A stretch of 64,000 nucleotides of DNA from contig JAEUUI010000030.1 of assembly GCA_016786585.1 (NCBI GenBank), positions 124,001-188,000 of the forward strand, read 5' to 3'. This document shows, piece after piece, positions 25,801 to 34,969 of this stretch. Every line of letters starts with the position of its first letter. Positions within the stretch are counted from its first letter, which is position 1. The notes below the pieces were generated by a model. The model saw only the letters and a program-made list of their open reading frames with translations. It did not search any database and was not told the origin of the DNA. The position numbers and the translations under genes were made by a program. Source of the DNA: Cyclobacteriaceae bacterium (GTDB lineage: Bacteria > Bacteroidota > Bacteroidia > Cytophagales > Cyclobacteriaceae).

Positions 25801-28800
25801 ACGCTTACCATGTAATTCTCTGCATACAGCCGGTTATTCTTAATGAAGGTGTAGTGCACCGCCAAGTTACCGCGATACTCTTCCTTGATTGGAATTTCAA
25901 ACAAGCGCTGTTCCTTATTCAGCGTCAGCCACTCCTTCGCGATCAGCGTTCCGTCCAGTTCGATTTCATACAATACATGAACACCAACCTCTGATGTTCC
26001 GGCTACGAAAGATGCTTTCTCGCCAGGTTCAGCCGACATTTTTATCGGTTTGTATGCATGAACAGCCGGAACAGCCAGCGTTTTGGCAGCGGTATTAAAC
26101 ACGGTGAAGTAGCTAACCTCTTTTACTTCATTGCCGTCTTTATCTTTTGATATGATCTCAGCCACGTACTCTCCTTCGGTCCATTTCGGAAAGTCGCTAA
26201 TCTCAAGCACTTTGCTCTTTTCACTGTCGAAGTTCACCGAAAGAACTTCTTTCTGTCGTGGCCACTTGAACTTGTTGGCTTCATCGGCAAACAAATCGTG
26301 CGGGAATAATTTATAATACTCCTCTGCACTGTAAATGCTTCTATCCGCCTGTGCCCACATCCGCTCACGAAAGGCTTTATCTGGTGACTTCAACGCATAG
26401 ATCTTAATCTGGCCTTTTGCAGCCTGGAACTGCCCAGCCAAATTATTGGTGACAATATCGAACTTGGTTTGAGCAGGTTTTGCCTTGTCAACATCGGACA
26501 TGGAAATTCCAACCACTAACGATTTGTAGGCAACGGATATCGTGGTTGATGAGCTGTGTGTTTCACCGTTGATATCCGTTACATCTGCATGCACGGTATA
26601 GTTAAAGGTTGGATCCGATGCACGATCAACCGAAAGATCCGGGATCGCCTTGAAGTCAACTACAAACTTTCCGTTTTCATCCGTTGTGGCAGTTCCATTT
26701 ATGATTTCCATCTGCGGAGATGTCGGGTACCAGCCCCAGCGATACCACCACCAGAACGGGAAGTTCGCGGTGCGCACAACTCGGTACTTCACTGCGGCAC
26801 CATCGAGGTTGGCTCCCGAGTACGCGCGTGCAAAGCCTTCTGCCTTAATCCGATCATTCAACCGGAAGGAAGCGGTAAGCGGATTGAACCCGACTTCAAA
26901 CTTCGGGCGTTTGTATTCTTCCACTGAAAAGTTCGCTTCTCCGCTGCCATCAGTGTTAACAATCATCATGTTGCCGGTCAAACCGGATGACGGTGCTGTG
27001 AATGCTCCGTTAAAGGTTCCGTACTCGTTCGTTGTAAGGCTTACGCTTGCAACCTCCTGGTGATTTACATCATACAGGGTAAGGCTAACCGGATACTTGG
27101 TTCTAATTTTTGGATTCTTGCCATCGGTGTTGATAACAAGGCCTTTGAAATAGATTGTCTGACCGGGACGGTATATTCCGCGATCCAGGAAGAAATATGT
27201 TTGCGTATACGATTCCCGTTTATCGCGCTCATATTGATAGATTGATGTGCCATAGTAATAGCGTTTGTCGATGGATTCGGTGCTGTTGAAATCGTTACCT
27301 TTGCGGAACGTTACGGAAAAACTCCGGCTGTCTTCCTTTTTAAAATACGGAACTTTAAAATACCCTTTCGCATCGCTGGTGTACGTGACTCCTTTAACGT
27401 GCTCGTATTCGCCTTTCGAACTGTTGTATCGTTGTGTATAAAGGGTAGCCGTTACACCGGGCATAGGGTCACCCGACTGACGGTGAAGAACAAAGAACTC
27501 CGTAGTACCATCAGCTGCGAGGCGATGGATATACCCGATGTTCGACACTACCGTAAAGCCGTACGCAAGACCATTGCCTCCGGTTTTAAAATCCGCCTGG
27601 TGACTGAACAACACCATATACTCCCCTTCCGGCATCGCATCGAGCTTCACCTCTGCGCTGTGCTGCTGATAATCGCCATCGTCCGGAAGTTTATAGCTTC
27701 CTGTTTTAGCAGGAGTTTTTGCAATGAAGTATTTCAGAAACTCCTCCTCCCGATCAATGTTGTAGTCGCGGTCCAGCTTCTTGCGAAGCTTCTCAACTTC
27801 TTCACGGGAAATTTTTATGATCCGGTAATGCAGGTCAGTGAAATTCTGGTAGCTGACTTTGCTGCGGAATGGTGTGTTGGGTACGTTTACTTCTTCAAGT
27901 TCAGCCTGAATCGATTTGTTCAGGATGTCTTCCTGCAGATTCTCACACAAGATTGCGCCATCGGAGTCCGGGAAACGTTTTTTGGCAGCCTCACAGAGAT
28001 CGAACGCTTTTTTCAAATCCCACTTGTGATCATCGCCCTGAAGCGGTTTGTATTTCCCAGCCGACTCAACATATATGCGGGCTTTTTCCACCGTAACTTT
28101 TCCAACAACCGGATTATCAGAAATCTGTTTTTCAAGATTTTCAATCGCTTTCAGATATAGCTCATCTTTGGTTGGCAGGACAAGATGATTTTTAACAAAT
28201 GCCAGTCTTTTAATATCCACCTCTACCCAGGCAGCCGGATCGTTGTCGTTCAAATGAAAGCGCTCAAGGTCCTGAAAAATCTGAAGCGCATAGAATTTCA
28301 TGGAAGCAGTATCCTTCGACTCAATCTTCAGGTTCACGAATGTCTTTGCGTCTGCGAGATATTCTTCTTTATCGATCGTAAAAGCGTAGGCAGGTTTTGT
28401 AAGGTCCGGTTCGGATGACGAGAAGAAATCGACCGCGCGGTGCGCGAGAAAATCATACAAGGTAGGACGAAGCTGGCGGCCTTGTTCATTGCCGCGATAG
28501 ATCACCGGCTGATAGACATCAATCTTTTCCGTCTTGCTTTTCTCTGCATCCTGCAAACTCAACGTGTATTGTTGTGTAGTTTCTGCTACAATCCGTGCAA
28601 GGCTCCATGTTTCAATATCGTTTGCATCAAAGTCAACCGTTTCGCTGCGGTTCATAAACTCCCAGCGGTTCTGCTGATAGTATTGCCAGTACATCTCTCC
28701 CACCATGGAGTGCAGCAGGGGTTTGAGCGGGAACGATGCCTGATCAGCTTCATGACGAAGCCGGGTCAGGTTCTTGATAAATGCGTCTTCTTCTTTTGCA

Positions 28801-29069
28801 TCGGTAAACTTAAGCTGGTGGATGTATGCCTTTACCAACTGCCCGGAGTTGTTCCGGAGTTTTGCTTCTTTTTCGATCTGGCTTACAACTCCCAAAGCCG
28901 ATTCGGGCAAGCCTTTACTTTCAAAATCTGCTACTTCTCTCCAGGCTTTGTCAAAATCGAATGGACTCATCGTGTCGGTGGTTTTAGGGTCAGGTTGGGT
29001 TGAATTGTTTTGGGTTGATGTGCATTGAATCAAAAAGAGCAATGCGAGTATAAAAAGGTGATTTTTCAT
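22890..29069 (-). CDS. Alpha-2-macroglobulin family lipoprotein with thioester motif
   Basis: This very large protein (about 2059 residues from the ATG at 29069) has a lipoprotein signal peptide ending in LLFLIQCTSTQ. After an N-terminal helical region (about 400 residues) come MG domains, with the MG2-type TYFFLDRGIYRPGQTIYFKG near residue 635, the alpha-2-macroglobulin/ANA domain (FFYPTLMTNEKGEIIVKFTV), and the thioester site YPYDCVEQTFSKYYA, inside an alpha/alpha toroid. The last 130 residues are a receptor-binding-like domain. Bacterial macroglobulins are thought to trap attacking proteases in the envelope. It is not next to a penicillin-binding protein 1C gene, as in many proteobacteria. 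The start at 29069 is preferred over a TTG nine bases upstream because it yields a standard lipoprotein signal. Confidence 0.9.
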   Translation of the reverse strand: MKNHLFILALLFLIQCTSTQNNSTQPDPKTTDTMSPFDFDKAWREVADFESKGLPESALGVVSQIEKEAKLRNNSGQLVKAYIHQLKFTDAKEEDAFIKNLTRLRHEADQASFPLKPLLHSMVGEMYWQYYQQNRWEFMNRSETVDFDANDIETWSLARIVAETTQQYTLSLQDAEKSKTEKIDVYQPVIYRGNEQGRQLRPTLYDFLAHRAVDFFSSSEPDLTKPAYAFTIDKEEYLADAKTFVNLKIESKDTASMKFYALQIFQDLERFHLNDNDPAAWVEVDIKRLAFVKNHLVLPTKDELYLKAIENLEKQISDNPVVGKVTVEKARIYVESAGKYKPLQGDDHKWDLKKAFDLCEAAKKRFPDSDGAILCENLQEDILNKSIQAELEEVNVPNTPFRSKVSYQNFTDLHYRIIKISREEVEKLRKKLDRDYNIDREEEFLKYFIAKTPAKTGSYKLPDDGDYQQHSAEVKLDAMPEGEYMVLFSHQADFKTGGNGLAYGFTVVSNIGYIHRLAADGTTEFFVLHRQSGDPMPGVTATLYTQRYNSSKGEYEHVKGVTYTSDAKGYFKVPYFKKEDSRSFSVTFRKGNDFNSTESIDKRYYYGTSIYQYERDKRESYTQTYFFLDRGIYRPGQTIYFKGLVINTDGKNPKIRTKYPVSLTLYDVNHQEVASVSLTTNEYGTFNGAFTAPSSGLTGNMMIVNTDGSGEANFSVEEYKRPKFEVGFNPLTASFRLNDRIKAEGFARAYSGANLDGAAVKYRVVRTANFPFWWWYRWGWYPTSPQMEIINGTATTDENGKFVVDFKAIPDLSVDRASDPTFNYTVHADVTDINGETHSSSTTISVAYKSLVVGISMSDVDKAKPAQTKFDIVTNNLAGQFQAAKGQIKIYALKSPDKAFRERMWAQADRSIYSAEEYYKLFPHDLFADEANKFKWPRQKEVLSVNFDSEKSKVLEISDFPKWTEGEYVAEIISKDKDGNEVKEVSYFTVFNTAAKTLAVPAVHAYKPIKMSAEPGEKASFVAGTSEVGVHVLYEIELDGTLIAKEWLTLNKEQRLFEIPIKEEYRGNLAVHYTFIKNNRLYAENYMVSVPYSNKDLDISFASFRDKLQPGANEEWKIIVKGKKADKVAAEMAATLYDASLDEFRANQWYASFYNYNSSELGWASTNGFNHETMNLFTSGWNPGHSRSADYPSFDYLNWFGYSFYYYSRRYALSGRAPGIAMEMAAAPAKSKKEAAEDESKDGFLAGQVDDKQFALTEEAMKGDLGKVATPSTDMSDVKVRTNFNETAFFYPTLMTNEKGEIIVKFTVPEALTRWKMLGFAHTKDLQYGLTTNALVTQKDIMVVPNQPRFFRENDKMKFSAKISSLVDKDLSGQARLEFFDALTMKPVDNLMKNKTSVQNFSLKPKQSTSLEWSIEIPEGLQAITYRIVAKSGDFSDGEEMVLPVVTNRMLVTETMPLPIRGKQTKAFRLDKLVNNTSSTLRNQRYTLEFTSNPAWYAIQALPYLMEYPYDCVEQTFSKYYANSIASHIANSNPKIKQVFDTWKNIQPDALLSNLEKNQELKSALLEETPWVLQAKDESQRKRMVGVLFDLNRMANEQSRALDKIVKAQAANGGFSWFPGFPEDRYMTQHIIAGMGHLDVMGVKSVREDDRTWTMVRNALGFLDSKIKRDYDELKELARQKKINLEDDNIGYIQYHYLYIRSYFKDVEIPANTKEAFNYFLGQAKKYWLNTNMYMQGMTCLALHRFDDKTTTAAMIKSFSEKALHSEEMGMYWKSDYGYYWYQAPIETQALMIEVYDEVANDQKSVEDMKAWLLKQKQTQDWRTTKATVEACYALLRRGSDALASSKLVEIKVGNETIDPNKRPDAKVEAGTGYFKTAWQAGEIKPEMGNVTITKTDDGVAWGAVYWQYFEQLDKITPAETPLKLKKDLFLQQNTDRGPVITPIAGKELHVGDLIKVRIELRVDRNLEYVHLKDMRAAGFEPVSTLSTHKYQDGLYYYESPRDLATNFFIGYMPKGTYVFEYSLRVSQKGDFSNGITTIQCMYAPEFTSHSQGIRVEVK

Positions 29070-29075
29070 CTTACT

Positions 29076-29083
29076 CAAAGTTA
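29076..29083 (-). promoter_or_regulatory. Possible -7 element for the macroglobulin gene
   Basis: Read on the minus strand this is TAACTTTG (TAnnTTTG). It lies only 6 bases from the ATG at 29069, so a transcript from it would be leaderless or nearly so. No -33 match is seen. Confidence 0.25.
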
Positions 29084-29284
29084 AATACTATCAGAATACG
29101 GTAATGTAAAATAAGTCACTGCATAGGATGTTACAGCCACTTTTATTCCACAAAATCCGAAAAGTTCGAACCCTCAAAAATGCCTTGTTTTAACGCATTT
29201 ATAAAAGCTACCGGGTAAACAGCAGGTTTGACTTAGTGGACAGGCCGGTTGGCTTAGGTAGGTAACGTATGTGATTGAAGTGCT

Positions 29285-29953
29285 TTACTTCATGTCGTGA
29301 TAACGCTCGAATACGTAAGCGATTGATTTATACGACAATTGCAGTGCGTGATATACTTCTTTGGGGTTCATCCAGCGCAATTCTTCAATATCTTCTTCCA
29401 GCGCAGGGCGCATTTTGGAATCGTCAAGCGTATCCATTACGTACCAGCGCGTTTTCTTGAGCATGGCGCGCTTGTTCATGGTATAGGTATGCCAAGTGGT
29501 GCAGATTTTTTTTCCAAGCTTCACCGAAATGTTGCATTCTTCAGAAACCTCCCGAACAGCAGTGTCTTTATATTTTTCCTTTTTCTCCTTTTTGCCTTTC
29601 GGCAGATCCCACTTTTTCATGCGGTAGATCATCAGGAACTTGTCCTTCTTGCGCACCAGCCCGCCCGCAGCTTTTATCACCTTAAATTTGCTTTGCAGAT
29701 AGTCTTTCAACGCCGGATAGTCTGCGGGTGAAATATGAAGCGACAAAAGCGAGGTAGGAACCGGAGAGTTCAGGAATCCAAGCAGAATATCAAGGTCTTT
29801 TTCATGTGCATTTTGCACCCAAACGTGATGAATCAGTTTTGAGGTGGTAATGGTTTCCACGGATGCATCGATCACCAGGTTAAACTGGCCATCGGAAGGA
29901 TTTTCGTCCGCGCGGTACATCCGCACGGGTACATCATTAATAAAAATGATCAT
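29285..29953 (-). CDS. Nudix hydrolase with N-terminal extension
   Basis: The protein has 222 residues. The first 90 residues are an extra alpha/beta region (IIFINDVPVRMYRADENPSD at the start), and the rest is a Nudix domain with GGLVRKKDKFLMIYR, WDLPKGK and the box GKKEKKEKYKDTAVREVSEE followed by CNI. Residues fit the consensus except for several Lys in the first loop. The substrate is unknown. It is transcribed away from pyrE. Confidence 0.82.
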   Translation of the reverse strand: MIIFINDVPVRMYRADENPSDGQFNLVIDASVETITTSKLIHHVWVQNAHEKDLDILLGFLNSPVPTSLLSLHISPADYPALKDYLQSKFKVIKAAGGLVRKKDKFLMIYRMKKWDLPKGKKEKKEKYKDTAVREVSEECNISVKLGKKICTTWHTYTMNKRAMLKKTRWYVMDTLDDSKMRPALEEDIEELRWMNPKEVYHALQLSYKSIAYVFERYHDMK

Positions 29954-30117
29954 GAACTATAAATTAACACCGCATCCAATCAGCAAAAGAATAAATAATT
30001 CGGGAGCAGACAAGCGGTAGGGCGTTTTTTTACCCGCAAATTTTCAATAAATCTTACTGCAGTAAAAATGCTTTTTCACCGTGAACGAAGTGTGCCGGGG
30101 CATTTGTAATTTGCACC

Positions 30118-30768
30118 ATGCCAATCATTAAAACTCAGGAAAAAACCGCGGGCAAGGTTGCCCAAATGCTGTTGCAAATCGAAGCTATTAAGCTCCGTGC
30201 CAACAACCCATTCACATGGAGTTCGGGCTGGAAGTCGCCCATTTATTGTGATAACCGCCTGTCGCTGTCGTATCCCGACATCCGGACGGCCATTAAAGAA
30301 GGATTGGAGCAGGTAATCCGTGAAAATTTCGCTGCCGCAGAAGCAATTGCCGGAGTGGCTACAGCCGGAATTCCACAAGGCGCGCTTGTGGCCGAGGCGA
30401 TGCAGTTGCCGTTTGCCTATGTGCGACCAAAGCCGAAAGATCATGGCATGGAGAATCTTATCGAAGGCCGGGTTTCCAAAGGACAGAAAGTTGTTGTCAT
30501 TGAAGATCTCGTGTCGACCGGTGGCAGTTCGTTAAAAGCAGTTGAGGCCCTTCGCAAAGAAGGCGCTCATGTACTGGGTATGGTTTCGATCTTCAATTAT
30601 GGGTTCGATATCGCAACCCGGAACTTTCACGATGCCGATGTTTCGCTGGTGAGTCTGAGCGACTTCAGCCATTTGTTAACCATAGCCGTTGAAAACAACT
30701 ACATCAGCGAAAGCGATTTAGTATCGCTGAAATCGTGGCGCGTTGATCCGAGTAACTGGAAGAAGTAA
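30118..30768 (+). CDS. pyrE: Orotate phosphoribosyltransferase
   Basis: PyrE converts orotate and PRPP to orotidine 5'-phosphate in pyrimidine synthesis. The 216-residue protein has FTWSSGWKSPIYCDNR, the Lys/Arg loop YVRPKPKDHG and the PRPP-binding motif KVVVIEDLVSTGGSSLKAVE. The predicted leader is very short: a TAATTTG-like sequence ends only a few bases before the ATG. It converges with the GH2 gene. Confidence 0.95.
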   Translation: MPIIKTQEKTAGKVAQMLLQIEAIKLRANNPFTWSSGWKSPIYCDNRLSLSYPDIRTAIKEGLEQVIRENFAAAEAIAGVATAGIPQGALVAEAMQLPFAYVRPKPKDHGMENLIEGRVSKGQKVVVIEDLVSTGGSSLKAVEALRKEGAHVLGMVSIFNYGFDIATRNFHDADVSLVSLSDFSHLLTIAVENNYISESDLVSLKSWRVDPSNWKK

Positions 30769-30785
30769 CTAATTCCGGATTCAAA

Positions 30786-30826
30786 GTTTAAGATTCAGGT
30801 TTCGACAAGCTTAACCTGACAATCTT
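30786..30826. terminator. Hairpin between convergent pyrE and GH2 genes
   Basis: AAGATT-C-AGGTT (30790-30801) can pair with AACCT-GAC-AATCTT (30813-30826) with small internal bulges, overlapping the GH2 stop codon. The left arm begins with GTTTAAGATTCA (30786-30797), which recurs in the convergent gap at 37706. No long T-run follows, so terminator function is probable but not certain. Confidence 0.5.
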
Positions 30827-33236
30827 ACTTCGTCTGAATGATCTGCTTCGCGGTGATCAATCCTCCACTAACTGCTTCAAGCTCAAACGTGCCTGATACA
30901 TCTGTCGATTGAATAATGATCTGGCACTTGCCACCGAAAAGCTTGCGTTTCCATTTGCCATCGGTGAATTGATCAGGCTCGTGACTGCTCGGGTCGCCAT
31001 TGCCAACACCTAAAATTTTTCCGTTTCCTTTCAGCGCAAACTCAATCACGTTTGTTGCATCGGGAACTTCGCGGCCTTTTTTGTCTTTCACCACCACATT
31101 AATAATCGCAATGTCTTTTCCGTCTGCATGGATCGCGGTTCGGTCTGCAACAAGTTGAATGCTGTAAGCCTGACCGGAAGTTACTTGCTGGATACTGATT
31201 TTTTTGCCGTTACGATAGCCAACAGCCTCCAGCGTTCCCGGTGCGTATTTAACATCCCATTCCAGGTGCCGGTTAGCGGGCATATCTTTTTTACCCAGGC
31301 TTTTCTTGTTCAGAAAAAGTTCGACCGTCTGCGCATTGCTGTTCACCCAAACCCTGATCGTCTCTCCTTCCCTACCTTTCCAGTTCCAGTGCGGTGAAAT
31401 GTGAATCACGTCTTTATCGGTACGCCACCATGATTGATAATAGTAATAGATGTTTTTCGGGAAGCCGCACATATCCATGATTCCGAAATGCGAGTTAATG
31501 TTGGGCCATTCAAACGGAGTTGGTTCACCCCGGTAATCAAAACCTGTCCACACAAAACCACCCATAAACCACGGCCGGTCGGCAGCGATTGTCCACCATT
31601 GTTCGGCCGAGCTTGCCCACCACGGATAGGTGATATCCTGATCAGGAACGTATGCCCTTACCGAATCAATTTTTAATACTCCGCGGGTTGTAACCGTGCT
31701 GCCCATTTCTGTACCGATGGTCGGCTGATCCGGATGATCGCGATGGTAGTCGTCAATGCTGTTAATACGATAGTTAAAGCCGCGCACCGGGATTACTTCA
31801 TTGATGCCGTTAAACACATTACCAAGGTCAGCCGCGTAGGTTGACGTGCGACCCGGATCCAGTTCCAGTTGCTTTGCCAGTAACGTCTGGGCGATTCGTT
31901 TTCCGAAGCTGTTGTACTGAATTCCCTGTTCTTCATTTCCGATCGACCACAGGAAAACAGACGGATGATTGCGGTCACGTTTAATCAATCGGGTAAACTG
32001 ATCGATATACTCAGGACTGCTGTTCAGCAACCGCTGTTCATCGATTACGAGCATCCCCAGGCTGTCGCATGCGTCAAGCAACTCCGGTGTTGGTGCATTG
32101 TGGCTGGCGCGATAGGCATTCACACCCATTTCTTTGAGCAACGCAATGCGGTAATATTGCAGCCTGTCGGGCATGGCGCTGCCAACACCCGCATGATCCT
32201 GGTGGCAGTTAACACCCTGCACCTTGACGTGCTTATTATTGAGGAACAGGCCCTGTGCAGCATCGATGCGAATCGTACGAACACCAAACCGTATTTGCTG
32301 TGTGTCGATTATTTGATTGCCCGATTTAACGACAGCAACTACTTTATACAGATACGGATCTTCCAGCGACCAAAGATGCGGGTTGGAAACCGGAAGAAGT
32401 TGTGTGACGGTGCGCGATTGCTGCGGATCGATTTCAATTTTATTTTGAGCGCTTTCCGTTATTTTCTTTCCATTGCGATCCGTAACGTAGCAGTATACCT
32501 GAATTTCACTTGGCTCCTCACCCAAATTCTTATTATTGATGGACGTAGACACGGTAATGTACCCCTGATCATCACGCACAAAACTGCTCGCGAAGATTCC
32601 GTTCTCGTCAATATGCACATTCGGGAACTGATTCAGCCACACGTGGCGATAGATACCTGCGCCCTCGTAAAACCAGCCTTCATATTGCGATGCATCAACA
32701 CGAAAAACCAGTACATTTTCTTTTTTATAGCTGATGTAATCGGTAATGTCGTACGTGACACCCACATACCCGCTTTCGTTGTTACCGAGGTAAAAGCCGT
32801 TGCACCAGATTTTCGCATCGCGAAAAATGCCGTCAAACTGAATAGTGAAACGCTGGCCGGAGTCAGCTGGATTAATGCTAAAATGCTTGCGATACCAACC
32901 CACACTGTTTTGTGGAAACAAACCACCCACGGGTTTGTATCCGTGTGCCATCACATCGAAGTTGGGTGATTTCTCAAATGGCAACGCTACCACCCAATCG
33001 TGGGGCACGGTTATCGACTGCCAGGATTGATCATCAAACTTTGGATCAATTGCAATTTTCTCAGCCTTACCCGACTTAGCAAAAATATTGGCAATGGAAT
33101 AATTGAAATCCCTTGATGCGTCTGCCGCATGGCCCAATGAAAATTTCCAATTGTTGTCGAAGTCAATCTTCTTTCTCGTTTGCGCGTGGCCTGTAATCGT
33201 TACAAGAACAAACGAAAATAAAAGTAAACGTTTCAT
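30825..33236 (-). CDS. Secreted glycoside hydrolase family 2 enzyme (beta-galactosidase-like)
   Basis: The 803-residue protein has a signal peptide (LLLFSFVLVTITGHAQ), then the GH2 sugar-binding jelly roll (KIDFDNNWKFSLGHA; VPHDWVVALPFEKSP; NSVGWYRKHF), the immunoglobulin-like domain, and the TIM barrel with HNAPTPELLDACDSLGM, acid/base Glu in WSIGNEEQ and nucleophile Glu in TIGTEMGS. A DUF4982-like and an Ig-like C-terminal domain follow. It hydrolyses beta-linked sugars, probably in the periplasm; the exact substrate is unknown. An 18-bp perfect palindrome ends 3 bases before its ATG. Confidence 0.9.
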   Translation of the reverse strand: MKRLLLFSFVLVTITGHAQTRKKIDFDNNWKFSLGHAADASRDFNYSIANIFAKSGKAEKIAIDPKFDDQSWQSITVPHDWVVALPFEKSPNFDVMAHGYKPVGGLFPQNSVGWYRKHFSINPADSGQRFTIQFDGIFRDAKIWCNGFYLGNNESGYVGVTYDITDYISYKKENVLVFRVDASQYEGWFYEGAGIYRHVWLNQFPNVHIDENGIFASSFVRDDQGYITVSTSINNKNLGEEPSEIQVYCYVTDRNGKKITESAQNKIEIDPQQSRTVTQLLPVSNPHLWSLEDPYLYKVVAVVKSGNQIIDTQQIRFGVRTIRIDAAQGLFLNNKHVKVQGVNCHQDHAGVGSAMPDRLQYYRIALLKEMGVNAYRASHNAPTPELLDACDSLGMLVIDEQRLLNSSPEYIDQFTRLIKRDRNHPSVFLWSIGNEEQGIQYNSFGKRIAQTLLAKQLELDPGRTSTYAADLGNVFNGINEVIPVRGFNYRINSIDDYHRDHPDQPTIGTEMGSTVTTRGVLKIDSVRAYVPDQDITYPWWASSAEQWWTIAADRPWFMGGFVWTGFDYRGEPTPFEWPNINSHFGIMDMCGFPKNIYYYYQSWWRTDKDVIHISPHWNWKGREGETIRVWVNSNAQTVELFLNKKSLGKKDMPANRHLEWDVKYAPGTLEAVGYRNGKKISIQQVTSGQAYSIQLVADRTAIHADGKDIAIINVVVKDKKGREVPDATNVIEFALKGNGKILGVGNGDPSSHEPDQFTDGKWKRKLFGGKCQIIIQSTDVSGTFELEAVSGGLITAKQIIQTK

Positions 33237-33239
33237 ACG

Positions 33240-33257
33240 GTTCGGGTTAACCCGAAC
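33240..33257. promoter_or_regulatory. Perfect 18-bp palindrome next to the GH2 start codon
   Basis: GTTCGGGTTAACCCGAAC is fully self-complementary (9+9, no spacer). It lies 3 bases upstream of the GH2 ATG and 23 bases after the terC stop. It is a candidate operator for a sugar-responsive repressor or a hairpin covering the ribosome-binding region. There is no T-run on the minus strand after it, so a simple terminator is unlikely. Confidence 0.5.
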
Positions 33258-33279
33258 AAGGTACTAAAACAGCAAACAA

Positions 33280-33993
33280 CTAGGATTTTTTAATTTGATT
33301 TTTTCTAATGCGCATGTTCAGCAGTTCAATTGCGAGCGCAAATGCCATCGAAAAATAAATGTATCCTTTCGGTACATGAACATGCAATCCCTCGATTACC
33401 AACACGGTTCCGATCATCAGCAGGAAGGCAATCGCCAGCAATTTCATGGTCGGGTGATTATTGATGAAATCGCTGATGGATTTGGAGAATATCAGCATCA
33501 CACCCATTGAGATCACAATCGCGATAACGATAATGTAAACCTGATCGACCAGGCCCACGGCCGTGATAATCGAATCGAGTGAAAATACCAGGTCGAGTAA
33601 TAAAATCTGCACAATGGCTGACCGCATCGTATGCTTACGCAGATTTTTGGTTTCCTCTTCTTTCGAAACTTCAAGCTTTTTATGCATTTCGGAAGTACTC
33701 TTCGCAATCAGGAAGAGCCCGCCCACGATGAGTATCAAATCGCGGAAACTGAACGCAAAGTCATTGATGGTGAAAATTGGTTTCGTAAGCCCGATAATCC
33801 ATTCGATTGCAAGCAACAGAAGGATCCTGCCCACCAGTGCAAGCATCAATCCGAGAATGCGAACTTTCTTTTGCTGATCGGCTGGAAGGCGACTCCCGAC
33901 AATGGAGATAAAAACAATGTTGTCGATCCCCAGAACAATCTCCAGGAATGTAAGCGTAATTAAACTGATGATTATCTCCGAAGTAAGTTCCAT
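33280..33993 (-). CDS. TerC family integral membrane protein
   Basis: The 237-residue protein has about seven transmembrane helices and the TerC acidic signatures LEIVLGIDNIVFISI and LLDLVFSLDSIITAVGLVD. The family (tellurite-resistance TerC, YjbE, MeeF-like) is linked to metal ion (Mn) export and metalation of secreted enzymes. It starts in the last bases of the MCE gene (one-base overlap), so it belongs to the lipid-transport operon. Confidence 0.9.
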   Translation of the reverse strand: MELTSEIIISLITLTFLEIVLGIDNIVFISIVGSRLPADQQKKVRILGLMLALVGRILLLLAIEWIIGLTKPIFTINDFAFSFRDLILIVGGLFLIAKSTSEMHKKLEVSKEEETKNLRKHTMRSAIVQILLLDLVFSLDSIITAVGLVDQVYIIVIAIVISMGVMLIFSKSISDFINNHPTMKLLAIAFLLMIGTVLVIEGLHVHVPKGYIYFSMAFALAIELLNMRIRKNQIKKS

Positions 33994-34955
33994 CAGCTTT
34001 TTGCCTTATGCTTACGGAAATACTTTTTAAACGGCCAGCTCGAACGCATTGCTTTCAGGTTCTCATCCAGCTTCGCGGATGCCTTCTCGGCATTTGTCAT
34101 CGTGCTTTTCAGCTTTGTAGCAAACGTAGTGTCGGTAAGCAGCACGCCCATCGCATTATTCCGGTCGTTCATTTTATCGGTCACTTCCTTCAGATCGGCT
34201 GCCATTTTCTTCGCATTCTTTCCCACTTGTTCTACGTTCTCCATTGTACGACTGAATTGCGCAGCATACGTGGTATCGCGGATCAGCTTCGTCATGAGGC
34301 CATCGCCCTGATTAATCTCCGTCAGCATCTTGTTGATTTCATTCGTAGCGCGGGTTGCATTTTCGCTCGCCCTGCGGATGGCGGACATGGAAGCACGTAA
34401 TTCTTTTGCCATATCACCTTCGTTGAGAAGTTCTCCGATCACGCCCTGGCCGGCATTGATCTTCGCAGTAGTCATTTTTAAATCAGACGTGATTGCTTTT
34501 ATATCCGTGCCCACTTCTTTGGCAAGATTAAACAACTCCTGCGTATCGGTTGGAGAGAATGAATTGATGGTATCGTTGTCGTGGATAGTTTCAGCGGCCG
34601 AACCGGGACGAATAACGACAATCTTATTTCCAACAAGACCATCAGAACCAATGTTCGCAGTCGCATCTTTCTTGATGAATTCGTTCTGCTTTTCTTTCAG
34701 CGACATGGTTACAATCACCTGGCCTTCTGAAATAATGCTTACTTTCTTAACGGTTCCGATTTTCACACCCGACAGCCACACGTTATCACCATCTTTCAAG
34801 CCTTCCACGTTTTTGAAGACAGCCGAAACGGTAAAGGTTTTACTGAAGATGTTGTTCTCGCGTCCGAGGTAAAACACGGAGATCAGGAATAAGGCGACCC
34901 CGCCCAGCACGAAGGCTCCTAATTTTGTATTTCGCTTGATTTCCTGGCTGTCCAT
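33993..34955 (-). CDS. MCE/MlaD family lipid-transport protein
   Basis: The 320-residue protein has one N-terminal transmembrane helix (LGAFVLGGVALFLISVFYLG), then an MCE domain (VSAVFKNVEGLKDGDNVWLS through GNKIVVIRPG), and a long helical/coiled-coil tail ending in a basic segment. MlaD-type proteins form hexameric periplasmic rings that pass phospholipids between membranes with the MlaE permease and MlaF ATPase, both encoded just upstream. Start ATG at 34955. Confidence 0.9.
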   Translation of the reverse strand: MDSQEIKRNTKLGAFVLGGVALFLISVFYLGRENNIFSKTFTVSAVFKNVEGLKDGDNVWLSGVKIGTVKKVSIISEGQVIVTMSLKEKQNEFIKKDATANIGSDGLVGNKIVVIRPGSAAETIHDNDTINSFSPTDTQELFNLAKEVGTDIKAITSDLKMTTAKINAGQGVIGELLNEGDMAKELRASMSAIRRASENATRATNEINKMLTEINQGDGLMTKLIRDTTYAAQFSRTMENVEQVGKNAKKMAADLKEVTDKMNDRNNAMGVLLTDTTFATKLKSTMTNAEKASAKLDENLKAMRSSWPFKKYFRKHKAKS

Positions 34956-34969
34956 AATAATCGTGATAA

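Noticed and set aside
31965-32969. Long open frame opposite to the GH2 gene
   Set aside because: It mirrors the codon structure of the real GH2 gene, has no recognisable domain and no start signal.
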